64,000 bases of DNA from Frigoribacterium sp. JB110 (GTDB lineage Bacteria > Actinomycetota > Actinomycetes > Actinomycetales > Microbacteriaceae): contig NZ_FUIA01000016.1 of the NCBI RefSeq assembly GCF_900163665.1, positions 62,001 through 126,000 on the forward strand, read 5' to 3'. The notes below the pieces were generated by a model, which saw nothing but the letters and a program-made list of their open reading frames with translations, did no database searches and was not told the DNA's origin. This document shows positions 26,840 to 36,582 of the stretch, piece by piece. How positions within the stretch are numbered: position 1 is the stretch's first letter; each line of letters begins with the position of its first letter. A program made the position numbers and the translations under genes.

Positions 26840-28363
26840 ATGATGACCAACGCGACTGCACCTTCTCCAGCGCCGAATCGCGCCGAGCTGAAACCGCTAT
26901 TGGTGGCGGCTGGGCTCGAGAAGCGGTACGGCAGTACGACTGCCATCGGCGGGGTCGATCTCACGATCGCGCAGGGCGAAGTGCTCGGGCTGGTCGGACA
27001 CAACGGTGCGGGCAAGAGCACGTTGACGCGAATTCTCGCGGCGCGTGAGCGGCCCGATTCCGGTACGGTCTCGCCATCCGGATCCTCCGAAGGGTCCGGA
27101 TGGACCGAGAACCGTGCCCGCCGATTCGGAGTGCGCACGGTCTATCAGGAGCTCGCACTCTGCCCGGATCTGACCGCGGTCGAGAACGCCTACCTATCCG
27201 AGGCGCGCCCTACCGCCCCCTTCACCTGGAACCGCGCATCCGAACGGCGTCTGTTCGCGGTTCTCGATGAGGTGTTCCCCGGGCACGGCATCACGGTGAT
27301 CCGGCGCACCGGCGACCTGTCGATGGCGCAACGGCAGATGGTCGAGATCGCTCGTGCGCTCTGTACTGATCGCTTGTCGCTGCTCATCTTGGACGAGCCG
27401 ACCGAATCCCTCGACGCCGATCGTGCCGCTCAGCTGTACACGCATCTGCGTCGACTCACCGCGGAAGGTGTGAGCGCGCTGCTGATCTCGCACCGGATGC
27501 AGGAAGTCGTGGACAACAGCGATCGCATCCTCGTGATGAAGGACGGCATGCTCGTCGACACATTCGACGCCGCTTCCGTGACGGAAGATGAACTCCTCGT
27601 GGCGATGGGTGGAAGCGTCAGGGCGGATACCGAGACCATCAAGCGGGTGGCGCCGGAGGCGACCGATCGCGAGCGTGTCGGCGCCGATCACGTCGTTCTC
27701 GCCGAGATCCACAGCGGCATCGGCGCGTCGATGACCGCCCATCGGGGCGAGATCATCGGGTTGGCGGGCCTCGCCGGTCAGGGACAGGATGAGGTTCTCG
27801 AACGCCTCTGGCGCCCTCGGATGCTCGGGCGCGGCGTGCGCGTGCCTCGCGCACGTGCCTACGTGCCCGGCGATCGCCAGACATCCGGGATCCTGCCGTT
27901 GTGGAGCGTGGCAGAGAATCTGACGATCTCCGCCGGTCGCGTGATCAGCCGCTTCGGACTGGTCAGCAGTCGGCGCAAGCGCGAGCTCGCTGCTCATTGG
28001 GTCGACATGTTGAAAGTGCGCGGCGGGGCCTCCGCGCCGATCACGTCGCTCAGCGGGGGCAACCAGCAGAAGATGCTCGTCGCCCGCGCGTTCGCATCCG
28101 ACGCGGATCTCGTGCTGCTCGACGACCCGTTCCGAGGTGTCGACGTCGCTACCAAGAACGAACTCTATGCGCTCATGAAAGCGGAAGCCGCGCGCGGGCG
28201 CTGCGTCGTCTGGTACTCGACCGAGAACAAGGAGATGGCGCACTGCGACCGCGTGTACGTCTTCCGCGCACGCCGAATCGTCTCGGCGCTCGAACGTGAC
28301 GAGATCTCGGCTGAGCGCATCATCTCTGATTCCTTCGATGAGACCACAGGAGAGGAAAAATGA
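26840..28363 (+). CDS. Double-domain sugar ABC ATPase (RbsA-like)
   Basis: 507 aa with two NBDs. NBD1 is intact: GHNGAGKST, signature LSMAQRQMVE, Walker B LLILDEPTESLD, LISHRM. NBD2 is degenerate, as in RbsA/MglA: its P-loop position reads GLAGLAGQGQDEVL with no Lys, the signature LSGGNQQKM is intact, and Walker B is LLDDPFRGVD, with Asp in place of the catalytic Glu. So only one site would hydrolyse ATP well. The stop overlaps the next start (ATGA). Confidence 0.9.
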   Translation: MMTNATAPSPAPNRAELKPLLVAAGLEKRYGSTTAIGGVDLTIAQGEVLGLVGHNGAGKSTLTRILAARERPDSGTVSPSGSSEGSGWTENRARRFGVRTVYQELALCPDLTAVENAYLSEARPTAPFTWNRASERRLFAVLDEVFPGHGITVIRRTGDLSMAQRQMVEIARALCTDRLSLLILDEPTESLDADRAAQLYTHLRRLTAEGVSALLISHRMQEVVDNSDRILVMKDGMLVDTFDAASVTEDELLVAMGGSVRADTETIKRVAPEATDRERVGADHVVLAEIHSGIGASMTAHRGEIIGLAGLAGQGQDEVLERLWRPRMLGRGVRVPRARAYVPGDRQTSGILPLWSVAENLTISAGRVISRFGLVSSRRKRELAAHWVDMLKVRGGASAPITSLSGGNQQKMLVARAFASDADLVLLDDPFRGVDVATKNELYALMKAEAARGRCVVWYSTENKEMAHCDRVYVFRARRIVSALERDEISAERIISDSFDETTGEEK

Positions 28364-29343
28364 CCTCCGTCATTTCTCACCCCCGTGTGCCGACCTCCTT
28401 CGGCACACGCGTCAGAGTCTCTGCGGCGCAGGGCTCGCCCGCGCTGCTGTCGCTGATCGCCCTCGCCATCATCTTCGTCATCGCCGTTGCGATGCAGCCG
28501 GCGATTCTGAGCGTGAACGGCCTGACGCTGATGCTGATGTCGTCCGTGCCGCTCGTGTTCGCGGCCCAAGCCCAGATGATGATCATGTCGGTCGGCGACA
28601 TCGATCTCGGCATCGGCAACCTGATCGGTCTCGTCACGGTGATCGCCGCAACCTTCCTGCAGTCCGCCCCGACAGTAGGCGTGCTCCTTCTGCTCGGAAT
28701 CGTGGTGGCCTACGCGTTGACCGGCCTCGTGATCCAGAAACGAGGCGTTCCCGCGATCATCGTCACGCTGGGATTGTCGTTCGTGTGGCTCGGGATCGGC
28801 CTGCAGCTGCTGCCCACCCCGGGTGGGCAGACTCCGAGCTGGGTGAGCGCGATCGGCAGCTGGAGACCCGACTGGATCCCTTCGCCGATTGTGTTCATCG
28901 CGATCGCGTGCCTCGTCGGCTGGTACATCGCCCGCTTCAGCCGGATCGGGGTCCGGATTCGTGCGCTCGGCAGCAGTCCCACGACACTGACGAAGCTCGG
29001 CTGGTCGCTGACCGCCACCCGAGTGACCGCATACGTGCTTGCAGCTGTGCTGATCATCGTCTCCGGTCTTCTGCTGGCGTCGCAGACGCGTTCGGGTGAC
29101 ATCAACTCGGCCGGGAGCTTCACCCTCATGACGATCGCCGCGGTGATTCTCGGCGGCGGGAACTTCGCCGGCGGTCGGGCTCTTCCGATTGGTGCGGCGC
29201 TGGGCGCTGTCACCCTCGGGCTGATCACCGTGCTGCTCAGCTTCGCCAATCTTCCGTCCAGCGTGCAATCCGCCGCACAGGGCATCGTCGTGCTCGCGGT
29301 GCTGGCGGGACGCATCATCACAGAACGGATCGCTCGCGCATGA
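28360..29343 (+). CDS. Sugar ABC transporter permease (RbsC-like) 1
   Basis: 327 aa, about eight to ten helices. Signatures: MIMSVGDIDLGIGNLIGLV (typical IDLSVG-type motif), VVAYALTGLVIQKRGVPAII, and TLMTIAAVILGGGNFAGGR. ATG at 28360 overlaps the ATPase stop. One half of a heterodimeric channel; the second permease follows directly. Confidence 0.9.
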   Translation: MTSVISHPRVPTSFGTRVRVSAAQGSPALLSLIALAIIFVIAVAMQPAILSVNGLTLMLMSSVPLVFAAQAQMMIMSVGDIDLGIGNLIGLVTVIAATFLQSAPTVGVLLLLGIVVAYALTGLVIQKRGVPAIIVTLGLSFVWLGIGLQLLPTPGGQTPSWVSAIGSWRPDWIPSPIVFIAIACLVGWYIARFSRIGVRIRALGSSPTTLTKLGWSLTATRVTAYVLAAVLIIVSGLLLASQTRSGDINSAGSFTLMTIAAVILGGGNFAGGRALPIGAALGAVTLGLITVLLSFANLPSSVQSAAQGIVVLAVLAGRIITERIARA

Positions 29344-30386
29344 CCACTGTTGAAACCCCTGAACCGACAGCTGCGATCGTGTCCCGCCGCCCCCGCTTCA
29401 TCTGGCCGGCATGGGCGTGGTCGGCCCTCGGCGTCATCGTGGTGTGGGCATCGATCCTGGTGCTGAACCCAGGTCCGCTGTTTGCCCCGCTGTCGCAGGC
29501 GCTGACTCTCGCTCCGTTCCTGGCGCTGGTTTCGGTTGGGCAGATGCTCGTGATCACGCTCGGTCCAGGCAACATCGATGTCTCTGTCGGCGCGATCATC
29601 TCTATGGCTGCCTACATCTCCGTCGCAATCGGATCCGATTTCGGCATCGCGCTGGGCCTCCTCGCGGCGGTTGCATCGGGGCTGGCGGCTGCTCTCATCA
29701 GCGTCGTCGCCATCCTGGTGCTGAGAGTGCCGCCGATCATCGCCACTCTTGCGACGAGCCTGATCGTCTCGTCCGTGGTGCTCGTCCTCGCCGACGCGAA
29801 TCGCGGGGGATCCATCGCCGGCCTGCGCGAGTTCATCAATATCCGCGTGCTCGGCGTTCCGACCATCGCCCTCGTAGTGCTCGGGGTCACTCTCATCGTC
29901 GCGTTCCTTCTCCGCCGGACGATGTTCGGGCGGAGCGTCATCGCCATCGGCCAGAGCGAGAAGGCGGCATCGAAGGCAGGCATTCGCGTGAAGCTCGTCA
30001 CGGGTACGGCTTACCTTCTCAGCGGTGGTGTTGCCGGTCTGTCAGGCGGGATCCTGGCGGCGCTGATCGCACCGAGCACAGTTCTCGGCACCTCCTACAT
30101 GCTCGATTCGATTGCGGTCGTCGTCATCGGCGGCACGTTGATCGCCGGCGGCCGTCCCGTGGTCACCGGTGTTTGGACGGGGGCGCTGTTCTTCGTGATG
30201 CTCTCGGGGCTGCTCAATCTGGCGGGCTGGAGCCTCGGTCAGCAGAACGTGCTCAAGGGTCTTCTGGTCGTGCTCGTCGTCGTCGTCTCAAGCGGCGTCA
30301 CCGGTACCGGCGGCACCGCACTGCGCAGGTTCACCCAAAAACTCACCCGACAAAACTCACAGAAAGCAGGTACTGCACATGGCTGA
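29340..30386 (+). CDS. Sugar ABC transporter permease (RbsC-like) 2
   Basis: 348 aa, polytopic. It has [40 protein letters not shown] and [15 protein letters not shown], all RbsC-family signatures. It begins in a 4-base overlap with permease 1 and its 3' end overlaps the LsrF-like gene by 8 bases. Two non-identical permeases and one double ATPase make a standard four-gene carbohydrate uptake type 2 transporter. Confidence 0.9.
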   Translation: MTTVETPEPTAAIVSRRPRFIWPAWAWSALGVIVVWASILVLNPGPLFAPLSQALTLAPFLALVSVGQMLVITLGPGNIDVSVGAIISMAAYISVAIGSDFGIALGLLAAVASGLAAALISVVAILVLRVPPIIATLATSLIVSSVVLVLADANRGGSIAGLREFINIRVLGVPTIALVVLGVTLIVAFLLRRTMFGRSVIAIGQSEKAASKAGIRVKLVTGTAYLLSGGVAGLSGGILAALIAPSTVLGTSYMLDSIAVVVIGGTLIAGGRPVVTGVWTGALFFVMLSGLLNLAGWSLGQQNVLKGLLVVLVVVVSSGVTGTGGTALRRFTQKLTRQNSQKAGTAHG

Positions 30387-31251
30387 TCTCGACGACATCC
30401 GCGACGGCACGGACTTCGGCGGCGCTGACGCGACGGACGCTGCGTTTCCGCTCAAGGGGGCATCCGGCCAGGACTGGGGAATGCGCAGTCGTCTGGCGAG
30501 GATCTTCGACCCGACGGACGCTCGCACGGTGATGCTGGCCTTCGACCACGGCTACTTCCAGGGCCCGACATCTGGCCTGGAGCGCCTTGACCGGTCGATC
30601 GTGCCGCTCATCCCCCAGGCGGACGCGCTGATGTGCACGCGGGGCGCGTTGCGCTCGACCGTGCCGGCGAACAGTGCAAAGGGCGTTGTTCTGCGGGCCA
30701 GCGGCGGGCCGTCGGTACTCAAAGACCTCTCCAACGAGCGAATCGCCGTGGCGATCGACGATGCGGTGCGTTTGGACGTGGCGGCGCTTGCCGTGCAGAC
30801 ATTCGTCGGGGGCGAGCACGAGACACAGTCGATCGAGAACCTGACCACACTCGTCGATCGCGGTCAAGCCGCAGGCATTCCGGTGCTCGGTGTGACGGCA
30901 GTGGGGCGTGACATGGTGCGGGATGCACGCTACTTCCGCCTCGCGACACGCATCCCAGCGGAACTCGGAGCGAGCTTCATCAAGACGTACTACGTCGAGG
31001 AAGGCTTCGAAACCGTCACGGCTTCGTGCCCTGTGCCGATCATCATCGCGGGCGGGAAGAAGGTCTCGGAGCGTGAAGCGCTCACCGTGGCCTACCGGGC
31101 GATGCAGGAAGGAGCGGCCGGCGTCGACATGGGGCGGAACGTATTCCAGTCCGAGCACCCGGCTGCCATGCTCGCCGCGGTGCGCGGCGTTGTGCACGAC
31201 GACCTCTCGCCGGATGAGGCTTTCGCACTCTACGAGGACCTCTCCCACTGA
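30379..31251 (+). CDS. LsrF-like class I aldolase/thiolase
   Basis: 290 aa and strikingly similar along its length to E. coli Lsr[14 protein letters not shown] at the start, [43 protein letters not shown] with the Schiff-base Lys at 202, [16 protein letters not shown], and [15 protein letters not shown]. LsrF transfers an acetyl group from a phosphorylated dione to CoA in AI-2 breakdown. No LsrG, LsrK-like partner or LsrB-like binding protein is recognisable here, so the true substrate may be a related phospho-ketose. The substrate role is inference. Confidence 0.88.
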   Translation: MADLDDIRDGTDFGGADATDAAFPLKGASGQDWGMRSRLARIFDPTDARTVMLAFDHGYFQGPTSGLERLDRSIVPLIPQADALMCTRGALRSTVPANSAKGVVLRASGGPSVLKDLSNERIAVAIDDAVRLDVAALAVQTFVGGEHETQSIENLTTLVDRGQAAGIPVLGVTAVGRDMVRDARYFRLATRIPAELGASFIKTYYVEEGFETVTASCPVPIIIAGGKKVSEREALTVAYRAMQEGAAGVDMGRNVFQSEHPAAMLAAVRGVVHDDLSPDEAFALYEDLSH

Positions 31252-31262
31252 CCCGAACGTTT

Positions 31263-31296
31263 GGCTGCGGGCGCCGCCACGGCGGTGCCCGCAGCC
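31263..31296 (+). terminator. Strong intra-operon hairpin
   Basis: GGCTGCGGGCGCCGCC (31263-31278) pairs with 31281-31296 with a single G-U, loop AC. It lies in the 67-base gap between the aldolase and the GlpD-like gene. It may attenuate transcription or protect the 5' transporter-aldolase mRNA, since the operon continues on the same strand. Confidence 0.6.
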
Positions 31297-31318
31297 ACCC
31301 TGCCCGAAAGAAGACTGC

Positions 31319-32959
31319 ATGCCCTCCCTGTCGACCTATCGTGAGCACGTTGAGGACGTCGACGTCATCGTCATCGGTGCTGGGATCAATGGCCTGGCGA
31401 CCGCGCGGGAATCCGCTGCGCTCGGGATGAGCGTCCTGCTCATCGACCAAGACGACATCGGCTCGCGAACGACCGCGATATCGACCCGGCTGATTCATGG
31501 CGGCTTGAAGTACCTCGAGCGTATGGAACTCCACTTGGTGCACGAGTCGATTCGTGAGCGCGACATCCTGCTCGCTCAGGCACCGCACCTGGTGCATCGC
31601 TATCCGATGCTGATCCCGTTTGCCAAGAAACAGAGCCGACCCGGTTGGCTCCTGGCTTGCGGCTTGATGGTGTTCAACGCGCTTTCCTTCACGTCGAAGC
31701 TCCCCCTCAGCAGCGTGGTCCTGCCGAGACGCTTGGAGCGCGGGTGGCCGTCCGTGGCCGAGTCGGGCGTGAAGTGGGGCGGTCTCTTCCAAGATGCGAA
31801 CGTTCCGCTGACGGAGCGGCTGACGTTCGAACTCGCCGGCGATGTCGAGCAACGCGGCGGTACGGTGCTCACGCACGCGCCTGTGGAATCCCTTCTCCGG
31901 GAGGGCGACCGCATCCGCGGTGTGCGCTACCGGGATCGCGTCGATGGCGCGCTGAAGACGGTGCGCGCTCGCGCTGTCGTCAACGCCGCGGGACCATGGG
32001 TCGACGCCGTGCTGGACCTCCTCGGTGAGCATGAGCGCAAGATCGGCCCGACCAAGGGCAGCCACTGCGTCGTCGACCCGTTCCCCGGAGCACCGGAGAC
32101 ATGCATCTTCTTCGAGTCCCCGGTAGACCATCGGCCGATGTTCGTACTGCCATGGCAAGGCCGATACATGATCGGCACCACCGACCTGCCCTACGAGGGG
32201 TCGATCGATGAGATGTCGATCGACAGCGACGAGATCGCCTACCTGCTCGGAGCCGTCAACGACCTCATCCCCCGTGCTCGACTCGAGCCGCAGGATGTGC
32301 TGTGGTCGTACTCCGGTGTGCGTCCGCTTCCGTTCGTGGGCGAACTCGACGACCCGTCGAAGATCAGCCGCGATCATCAGCTGATCGCACACGACGGTGC
32401 GGAGAGCGGTCTGTTCACCATCATCGGAGGCAAGCTCACAACGCACCGTGCGCTCGGAGAGCAAGTAGCCCGAGCGGTCGCCCGTGCGTTGGGCCGTGGG
32501 AAGCTGCCCTCGCCGACCCGTTCCGCTCGGCTCCCGGGCGCCCCGGCAGGATCGTGGCCGGAGTACCGAGCCAGGCAGATCCGCGACAGCGGTCTCGAGG
32601 AAACGATCGCAGCGCGCATCGTCAACACGTACGGTGTTGCCTCCGCTGAAGTCTTCGCCATCGTCCGCGCGGAACCATGGCTCGGTGAGATCCTCGACGA
32701 GGACACGTCGGCGATCGCCGCAGAGGTGATCCATGCACGACGCAACGAAGGGGCTCACACGCTTGAGGATGTGCTTCTGCGCCGCACGCTGATCGGCACC
32801 AATTTCGACGTGGGCCTGTCTGCGGCGCCGCGGGCGGCCGACATCCTTGTACGCGCGGGGGAATGGACAAAAGAGGAAGCGGACGCACAGGTCGAGAACT
32901 ATCGACAGGCGGTTCGACGGTTCACGCCCCGAGCCCTTGCGCAATCGTCATCAGAGTAG
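31319..32959 (+). CDS. GlpD/EryB-like FAD-dependent polyol-phosphate dehydrogenase
   Basis: 546 aa. FAD-binding Rossmann start VDVIVIGAGINGLATARESA (18-37), RTTAISTRLIHGGLKYLE (GlpD block), GLFQDANVPLTERLTFE, NAAGPWVDAVLD, and IIGGKLTTHRALGEQ, then a GlpD C-terminal helical domain. This is the glycerol-3-phosphate dehydrogenase family, which also includes EryB of erythritol catabolism. ATG at 31319, with GAAAGAAG upstream. Next to an FGGY kinase it probably oxidises the phosphorylated polyol, passing electrons to quinone. Exact substrate unknown. Confidence 0.88.
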   Translation: MPSLSTYREHVEDVDVIVIGAGINGLATARESAALGMSVLLIDQDDIGSRTTAISTRLIHGGLKYLERMELHLVHESIRERDILLAQAPHLVHRYPMLIPFAKKQSRPGWLLACGLMVFNALSFTSKLPLSSVVLPRRLERGWPSVAESGVKWGGLFQDANVPLTERLTFELAGDVEQRGGTVLTHAPVESLLREGDRIRGVRYRDRVDGALKTVRARAVVNAAGPWVDAVLDLLGEHERKIGPTKGSHCVVDPFPGAPETCIFFESPVDHRPMFVLPWQGRYMIGTTDLPYEGSIDEMSIDSDEIAYLLGAVNDLIPRARLEPQDVLWSYSGVRPLPFVGELDDPSKISRDHQLIAHDGAESGLFTIIGGKLTTHRALGEQVARAVARALGRGKLPSPTRSARLPGAPAGSWPEYRARQIRDSGLEETIAARIVNTYGVASAEVFAIVRAEPWLGEILDEDTSAIAAEVIHARRNEGAHTLEDVLLRRTLIGTNFDVGLSAAPRAADILVRAGEWTKEEADAQVENYRQAVRRFTPRALAQSSSE

Positions 32960-32973
32960 AGGAGCAGAGTGCG

Positions 32974-34467
32974 ATGAGGCACTGCTACATCGGAGTGGAT
33001 GTGGGCTTGACGGCCGCGAAAGCCGGCGCGTTCGACAGCGAAGGCGCGGAGATCCGAACGTTCTCCGCGCCCAACCCGCGTGAAGCGGTGGCGTCCGACC
33101 GCCAGGAGATCGACATGGAGCGGCTGTGGCGAGTCGTCGCCGCGGTGCTCAAACAGCTGACCGACTGGCTCCGCGCGAACGATTGGGAACCGGCGGCGAT
33201 CGGTGCCACCGCTGCGGGGAACGGCATATATCTCGTCGACGACAGCCTCCGTCCCGTGCGTGCGGCGATCGCTTCCAACGACAGCCGCGCTGAGCAGATC
33301 GTTGCGGCGCTGCCGTCGGACGAGGTCGAGGAACTGCGGCTGCGCACGGGGTCGGTGCCATGGGCGGGCCAGCCCAGCGTGCTGCTGCGTTGGCTCGTGG
33401 AGCATGAGCCGGAAACGATCGATGCGTCTCACGCGATCCTGTCCTGCAAGGACTGGGTGCGCACCTGCCTGACGGGCGAGCCGGGCGCCGACCTGTCCGA
33501 CGCATCGGGCTGTGGATGGCTCAACCTCGTCGCGCGCGACTACGAGCCGGGGGTGTTCGACTTGCTCGGCATCCCGAAGAGCCTGATGCGATTGCTGCCG
33601 CCTCTGTCCGCGTCAAACGACGTCGTGGGGCGCGTAACGCGAGAAACTGCACGTGAAACGGGCCTTCCCGAAGCCCTCCCCGTCGTAGCTGGATGCATGG
33701 ACACCGTAGCGAGCCCGCTCGGTGCGGGGTCGACCGAGGAATCCGACGTCACGGTGATCGTCGGGACTTGGGCGATCAACTCCGTCGCGGTCGCCACGAC
33801 GGAAGCGCCGCCGCGCGTGACACTCAACACCTTGTTGCCCGACCCGGCTCTGATGCTTGCGCAGGAAGTCGCTCCCACGTCGGCGGCGAGTCTCGAATGG
33901 TACTGCTCGCTGATGTCGACCCTGGCCGCGGACGGCGTCACGTCACCTCAACTGATGCACGCGGCTTCCAGCGTCCCGCCGGGTGCCGACGGTCTCATCT
34001 TTCTGCCTTTCATTCACGGCGCACCGGGCCGCCCTGGAGCATCCGGCACCTTCCTCGGGCTGAAGGGAAGCCACGGATACCGTGAGATGGCGCGCGCCCT
34101 GATCGAGGGAATCACGCACTACCATCGCGTTCAGCTCGAGCGGATGCGTGTCAGCTGCACCGACGTCTCCGATGCTCCGTGGACGCTGGCCGGCGGGGGC
34201 GCGAAGAGCCCCGTGTGGGCTCAGATGTTCGCCGACATCATCGGCCGTCCCGTGCGTCGGCAGCTCGACACCGAACTGGGAGCGCGCGGCGTCGCCTCGC
34301 TTGCTGCCGCGGGAGCAGGGGCCGACACCGCCGCGTGGACTGTTGACCCCGATCCGACGCTTGTGATGGTTCCTGGTCCAGATCGCCCGTTCTATCAGAA
34401 GCACGCCGACCGATTCGATCGGATCCTCGACGCGATGGGCGAGGTCTGGAAGGAGAGCATTGCATGA
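32974..34467 (+). CDS. FGGY-family carbohydrate/polyol kinase
   Basis: 497 aa. Actin-like fold: YIGVDVGLTAAKAGAFDSEG (5-24), IGATAAGNGIYLVDD, DWVRTCLTGEPGADLSDASG with the catalytic Asp region, VVAGCMDTVASPLGAGS, and WTLAGGGAKSPVWAQMFADI. It resembles the EryA/XylB branch. RBS AGAGGAG before ATG 32974. It follows the GlpD-like gene by 14 bases and overlaps the aldolase-SDR gene by 4. It would supply the phosphate ester used by its neighbours. Confidence 0.9.
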   Translation: MRHCYIGVDVGLTAAKAGAFDSEGAEIRTFSAPNPREAVASDRQEIDMERLWRVVAAVLKQLTDWLRANDWEPAAIGATAAGNGIYLVDDSLRPVRAAIASNDSRAEQIVAALPSDEVEELRLRTGSVPWAGQPSVLLRWLVEHEPETIDASHAILSCKDWVRTCLTGEPGADLSDASGCGWLNLVARDYEPGVFDLLGIPKSLMRLLPPLSASNDVVGRVTRETARETGLPEALPVVAGCMDTVASPLGAGSTEESDVTVIVGTWAINSVAVATTEAPPRVTLNTLLPDPALMLAQEVAPTSAASLEWYCSLMSTLAADGVTSPQLMHAASSVPPGADGLIFLPFIHGAPGRPGASGTFLGLKGSHGYREMARALIEGITHYHRVQLERMRVSCTDVSDAPWTLAGGGAKSPVWAQMFADIIGRPVRRQLDTELGARGVASLAAAGAGADTAAWTVDPDPTLVMVPGPDRPFYQKHADRFDRILDAMGEVWKESIA

Positions 34468-36377
34468 CGTACTCGGAACCGCTCGACCAGATCGTCGAGG
34501 TGTCGCGGCGCCTGGGGCAGGACCCGATGTTGGTGTTGCACGGCGGTGGGAACACTTCGATCAAAGGCACGAGCCGTGACATCACGGGCCAAGCGATCGA
34601 CACCGTCTGGGTGAAGGGCAGCGGATGGGACCTGGCGACGATCGAACCTGAGGGGTTCGCTCCGCTCCGGCGCGAGAGACTCCTTGACGTGCTGTCGGTC
34701 GATTCTCTGTCCGACGAGCAGATGGTGAACGAGATCCGTCAAGCGTCGCTCCGTGCGGACGCTCCGACAGCCTCAATCGAGGCGCTGCTGCACGCGCTGT
34801 TGCCTGCGCGGGTCGTGCTGCATTCGCACGCCGACGCGATCGTCGCACTGACGAATCAGCGCGCCCCCGATGTCGACGTGCTGGGCGACGGTGTGATGGT
34901 GCTTCCCTATGTGATGCCGGGGTTCGAGCTTGCGAAGACGGTCGAGGAGGCTCTCGCGAGCGACTCGGACAAGGTGGATGCGATCGTTCTGTCGAACCAT
35001 GGTCTGTTCACCTTCGACGACGACCCCGAGCGTGCGTACATTCGTCATCGCGAACTGGTCGCGATGGCAGAGACGGTCGTGGGGCTGTCCGGCAGCGTCG
35101 ACGGGCCGGTGGCGCAGCGAGAAGGCGACATCCAACAGATTGCCGCACTCAGGAGCGAGATCTCGCAAGCGGCCGGTCGCCCGATGATCCTTACGCAGAG
35201 CACACACCACAGAGGGCGAGAATGGGCCGCGCTGGCGAATGTTGAGGCTGTTGTGTCGCGGGGAACCGCGACGCCGGAGCACATCATTCGCACCAAACGC
35301 GAGCCTCTTGTCGGCAGGGATGTCGAGCGTTTCGCGGCGTCCGAACACGCACGCTTCGTCCGAGAACGGGGGGATCGTAGCGACCTCGTAGAGCTTGATC
35401 CGGCGCCTCGTGTCGTGCTCGATCCGGAATGGGGCATGCTCACGGCGGGGGAGAGCGTGACGGACGCACGCATCGTCTACGACATCTACGATCACACGAT
35501 TCGGATCGTCGACGCCGCCGATGCGATGTCGGGCTACGCCTCTCTCAGCGAGTCCGACAGCTTCGACATCGAGTACTGGTCACTCGAGCAGGCGAAGCTG
35601 CATCGGCGTCCGCGGCCCGAGTTCGGTGGTGAAATCGCTGTCGTCACAGGGGCGGCATCCGGAATCGGACGCGCCGTGGCGGAACGACTGCTGGACGGGG
35701 GAGCGGCTGTGGTCGGAGTTGACCTCAATCCCGACGTCACCTCCGCATTCGACTCGGAACGTTGGCGCGGCATCGTCGGCGACGTTTCGCAGGAGGACGT
35801 GTTGCAGCGCGCGGCAGAGACCGCCGTGCGAGATTTCGGGGGCGTCGACATCCTGATCGCGGCGGCCGGGGTGTTCCCACCGAGTGCATACCTCGCCGAG
35901 AACGACGTCCATGGATGGAACCTCGCGCTCACCGTGAACGCCACCGCCGTGGCACGAGCCCTCTCCGCATTTCATCCGTACCTGCGACAGTCGCCATTCG
36001 GCGGTCGTGCAGTACTCGTGTCGACGAAGAACGTGGCCGCGCCGGGACCGGGCGTCGCAGCGTACTCGGCCAGCAAAGCGGCTGCCGCGCAGCTCGCGCG
36101 GGTCGCTGCACTTGAATGGGCAGGCGACGGCATCCGAGTCAACAGCGTTGAACCGGATGCGGTCTTCGACACCGGGATCTGGACGCCAGAGCTGCTCGAA
36201 GCGCGTGCGGCGAACTACGGCCTCACGGCGGATGAATACAAGACGCGAAACCTGCTGGGCATCGAGGTCCGCAGCCACATGGTTGCGGAAGCGGTCGCGA
36301 CGTTCGCCGGACAGCGCCTGCCGGCGACGACTGGAGCGCACCTGAGCGTCGACGGAGGCAACGATCGAGTGATCTAG
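34464..36377 (+). CDS. Class II aldolase - short-chain dehydrogenase fusion (RhaD/RhaE-like)
   Basis: 637 aa. N-terminal class II (zinc) aldolase/adducin domain (about 1-260): VLHGGGNTSIKG, VWVKGSGWDLATIEPEGF, VVLHSHADAIVALTN with the metal His pair, and VLSNHGLFTFDDDP. C-terminal SDR (about 390-635): TGAASGIGRAVAERLL, DILIAAAGVFPPSAY, catalytic YSASKAAAAQ, and a C-terminal INSVEPDAVFD. Fusions of this layout cleave rhamnulose-1-phosphate and process lactaldehyde, but no rhamnose genes are present. Here it may cut the ketose phosphate made by the GlpD-like enzyme. Last gene of the operon. Confidence 0.88.
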   Translation: MTYSEPLDQIVEVSRRLGQDPMLVLHGGGNTSIKGTSRDITGQAIDTVWVKGSGWDLATIEPEGFAPLRRERLLDVLSVDSLSDEQMVNEIRQASLRADAPTASIEALLHALLPARVVLHSHADAIVALTNQRAPDVDVLGDGVMVLPYVMPGFELAKTVEEALASDSDKVDAIVLSNHGLFTFDDDPERAYIRHRELVAMAETVVGLSGSVDGPVAQREGDIQQIAALRSEISQAAGRPMILTQSTHHRGREWAALANVEAVVSRGTATPEHIIRTKREPLVGRDVERFAASEHARFVRERGDRSDLVELDPAPRVVLDPEWGMLTAGESVTDARIVYDIYDHTIRIVDAADAMSGYASLSESDSFDIEYWSLEQAKLHRRPRPEFGGEIAVVTGAASGIGRAVAERLLDGGAAVVGVDLNPDVTSAFDSERWRGIVGDVSQEDVLQRAAETAVRDFGGVDILIAAAGVFPPSAYLAENDVHGWNLALTVNATAVARALSAFHPYLRQSPFGGRAVLVSTKNVAAPGPGVAAYSASKAAAAQLARVAALEWAGDGIRVNSVEPDAVFDTGIWTPELLEARAANYGLTADEYKTRNLLGIEVRSHMVAEAVATFAGQRLPATTGAHLSVDGGNDRVI

Positions 36378-36582
36378 CCTCGAGGCGGGCGCGATTCGGC
36401 CTGGTCGAAGCGCTGGGTCGCATCTGCGCTCGTCAGCCCGAGCCGGCTCCATGCCGACACCCGCGCCCGCGCGAGGTGGCGGCTGAGTCCGTCACGCAGC
36501 TCCCGCACGCCGATGCGCCCGGCCGGTGAACATTCGGGGAACTCCCCTGCCGCACGTGCCGCATCCGGTTTACGATGGCAGT

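Noticed and set aside
30379..34467. A complete AI-2 (Lsr) uptake and processing operon
   Set aside because: LsrG is missing, the binding protein is not LsrB-like, and GlpD-like and aldolase-SDR genes are not part of Lsr.
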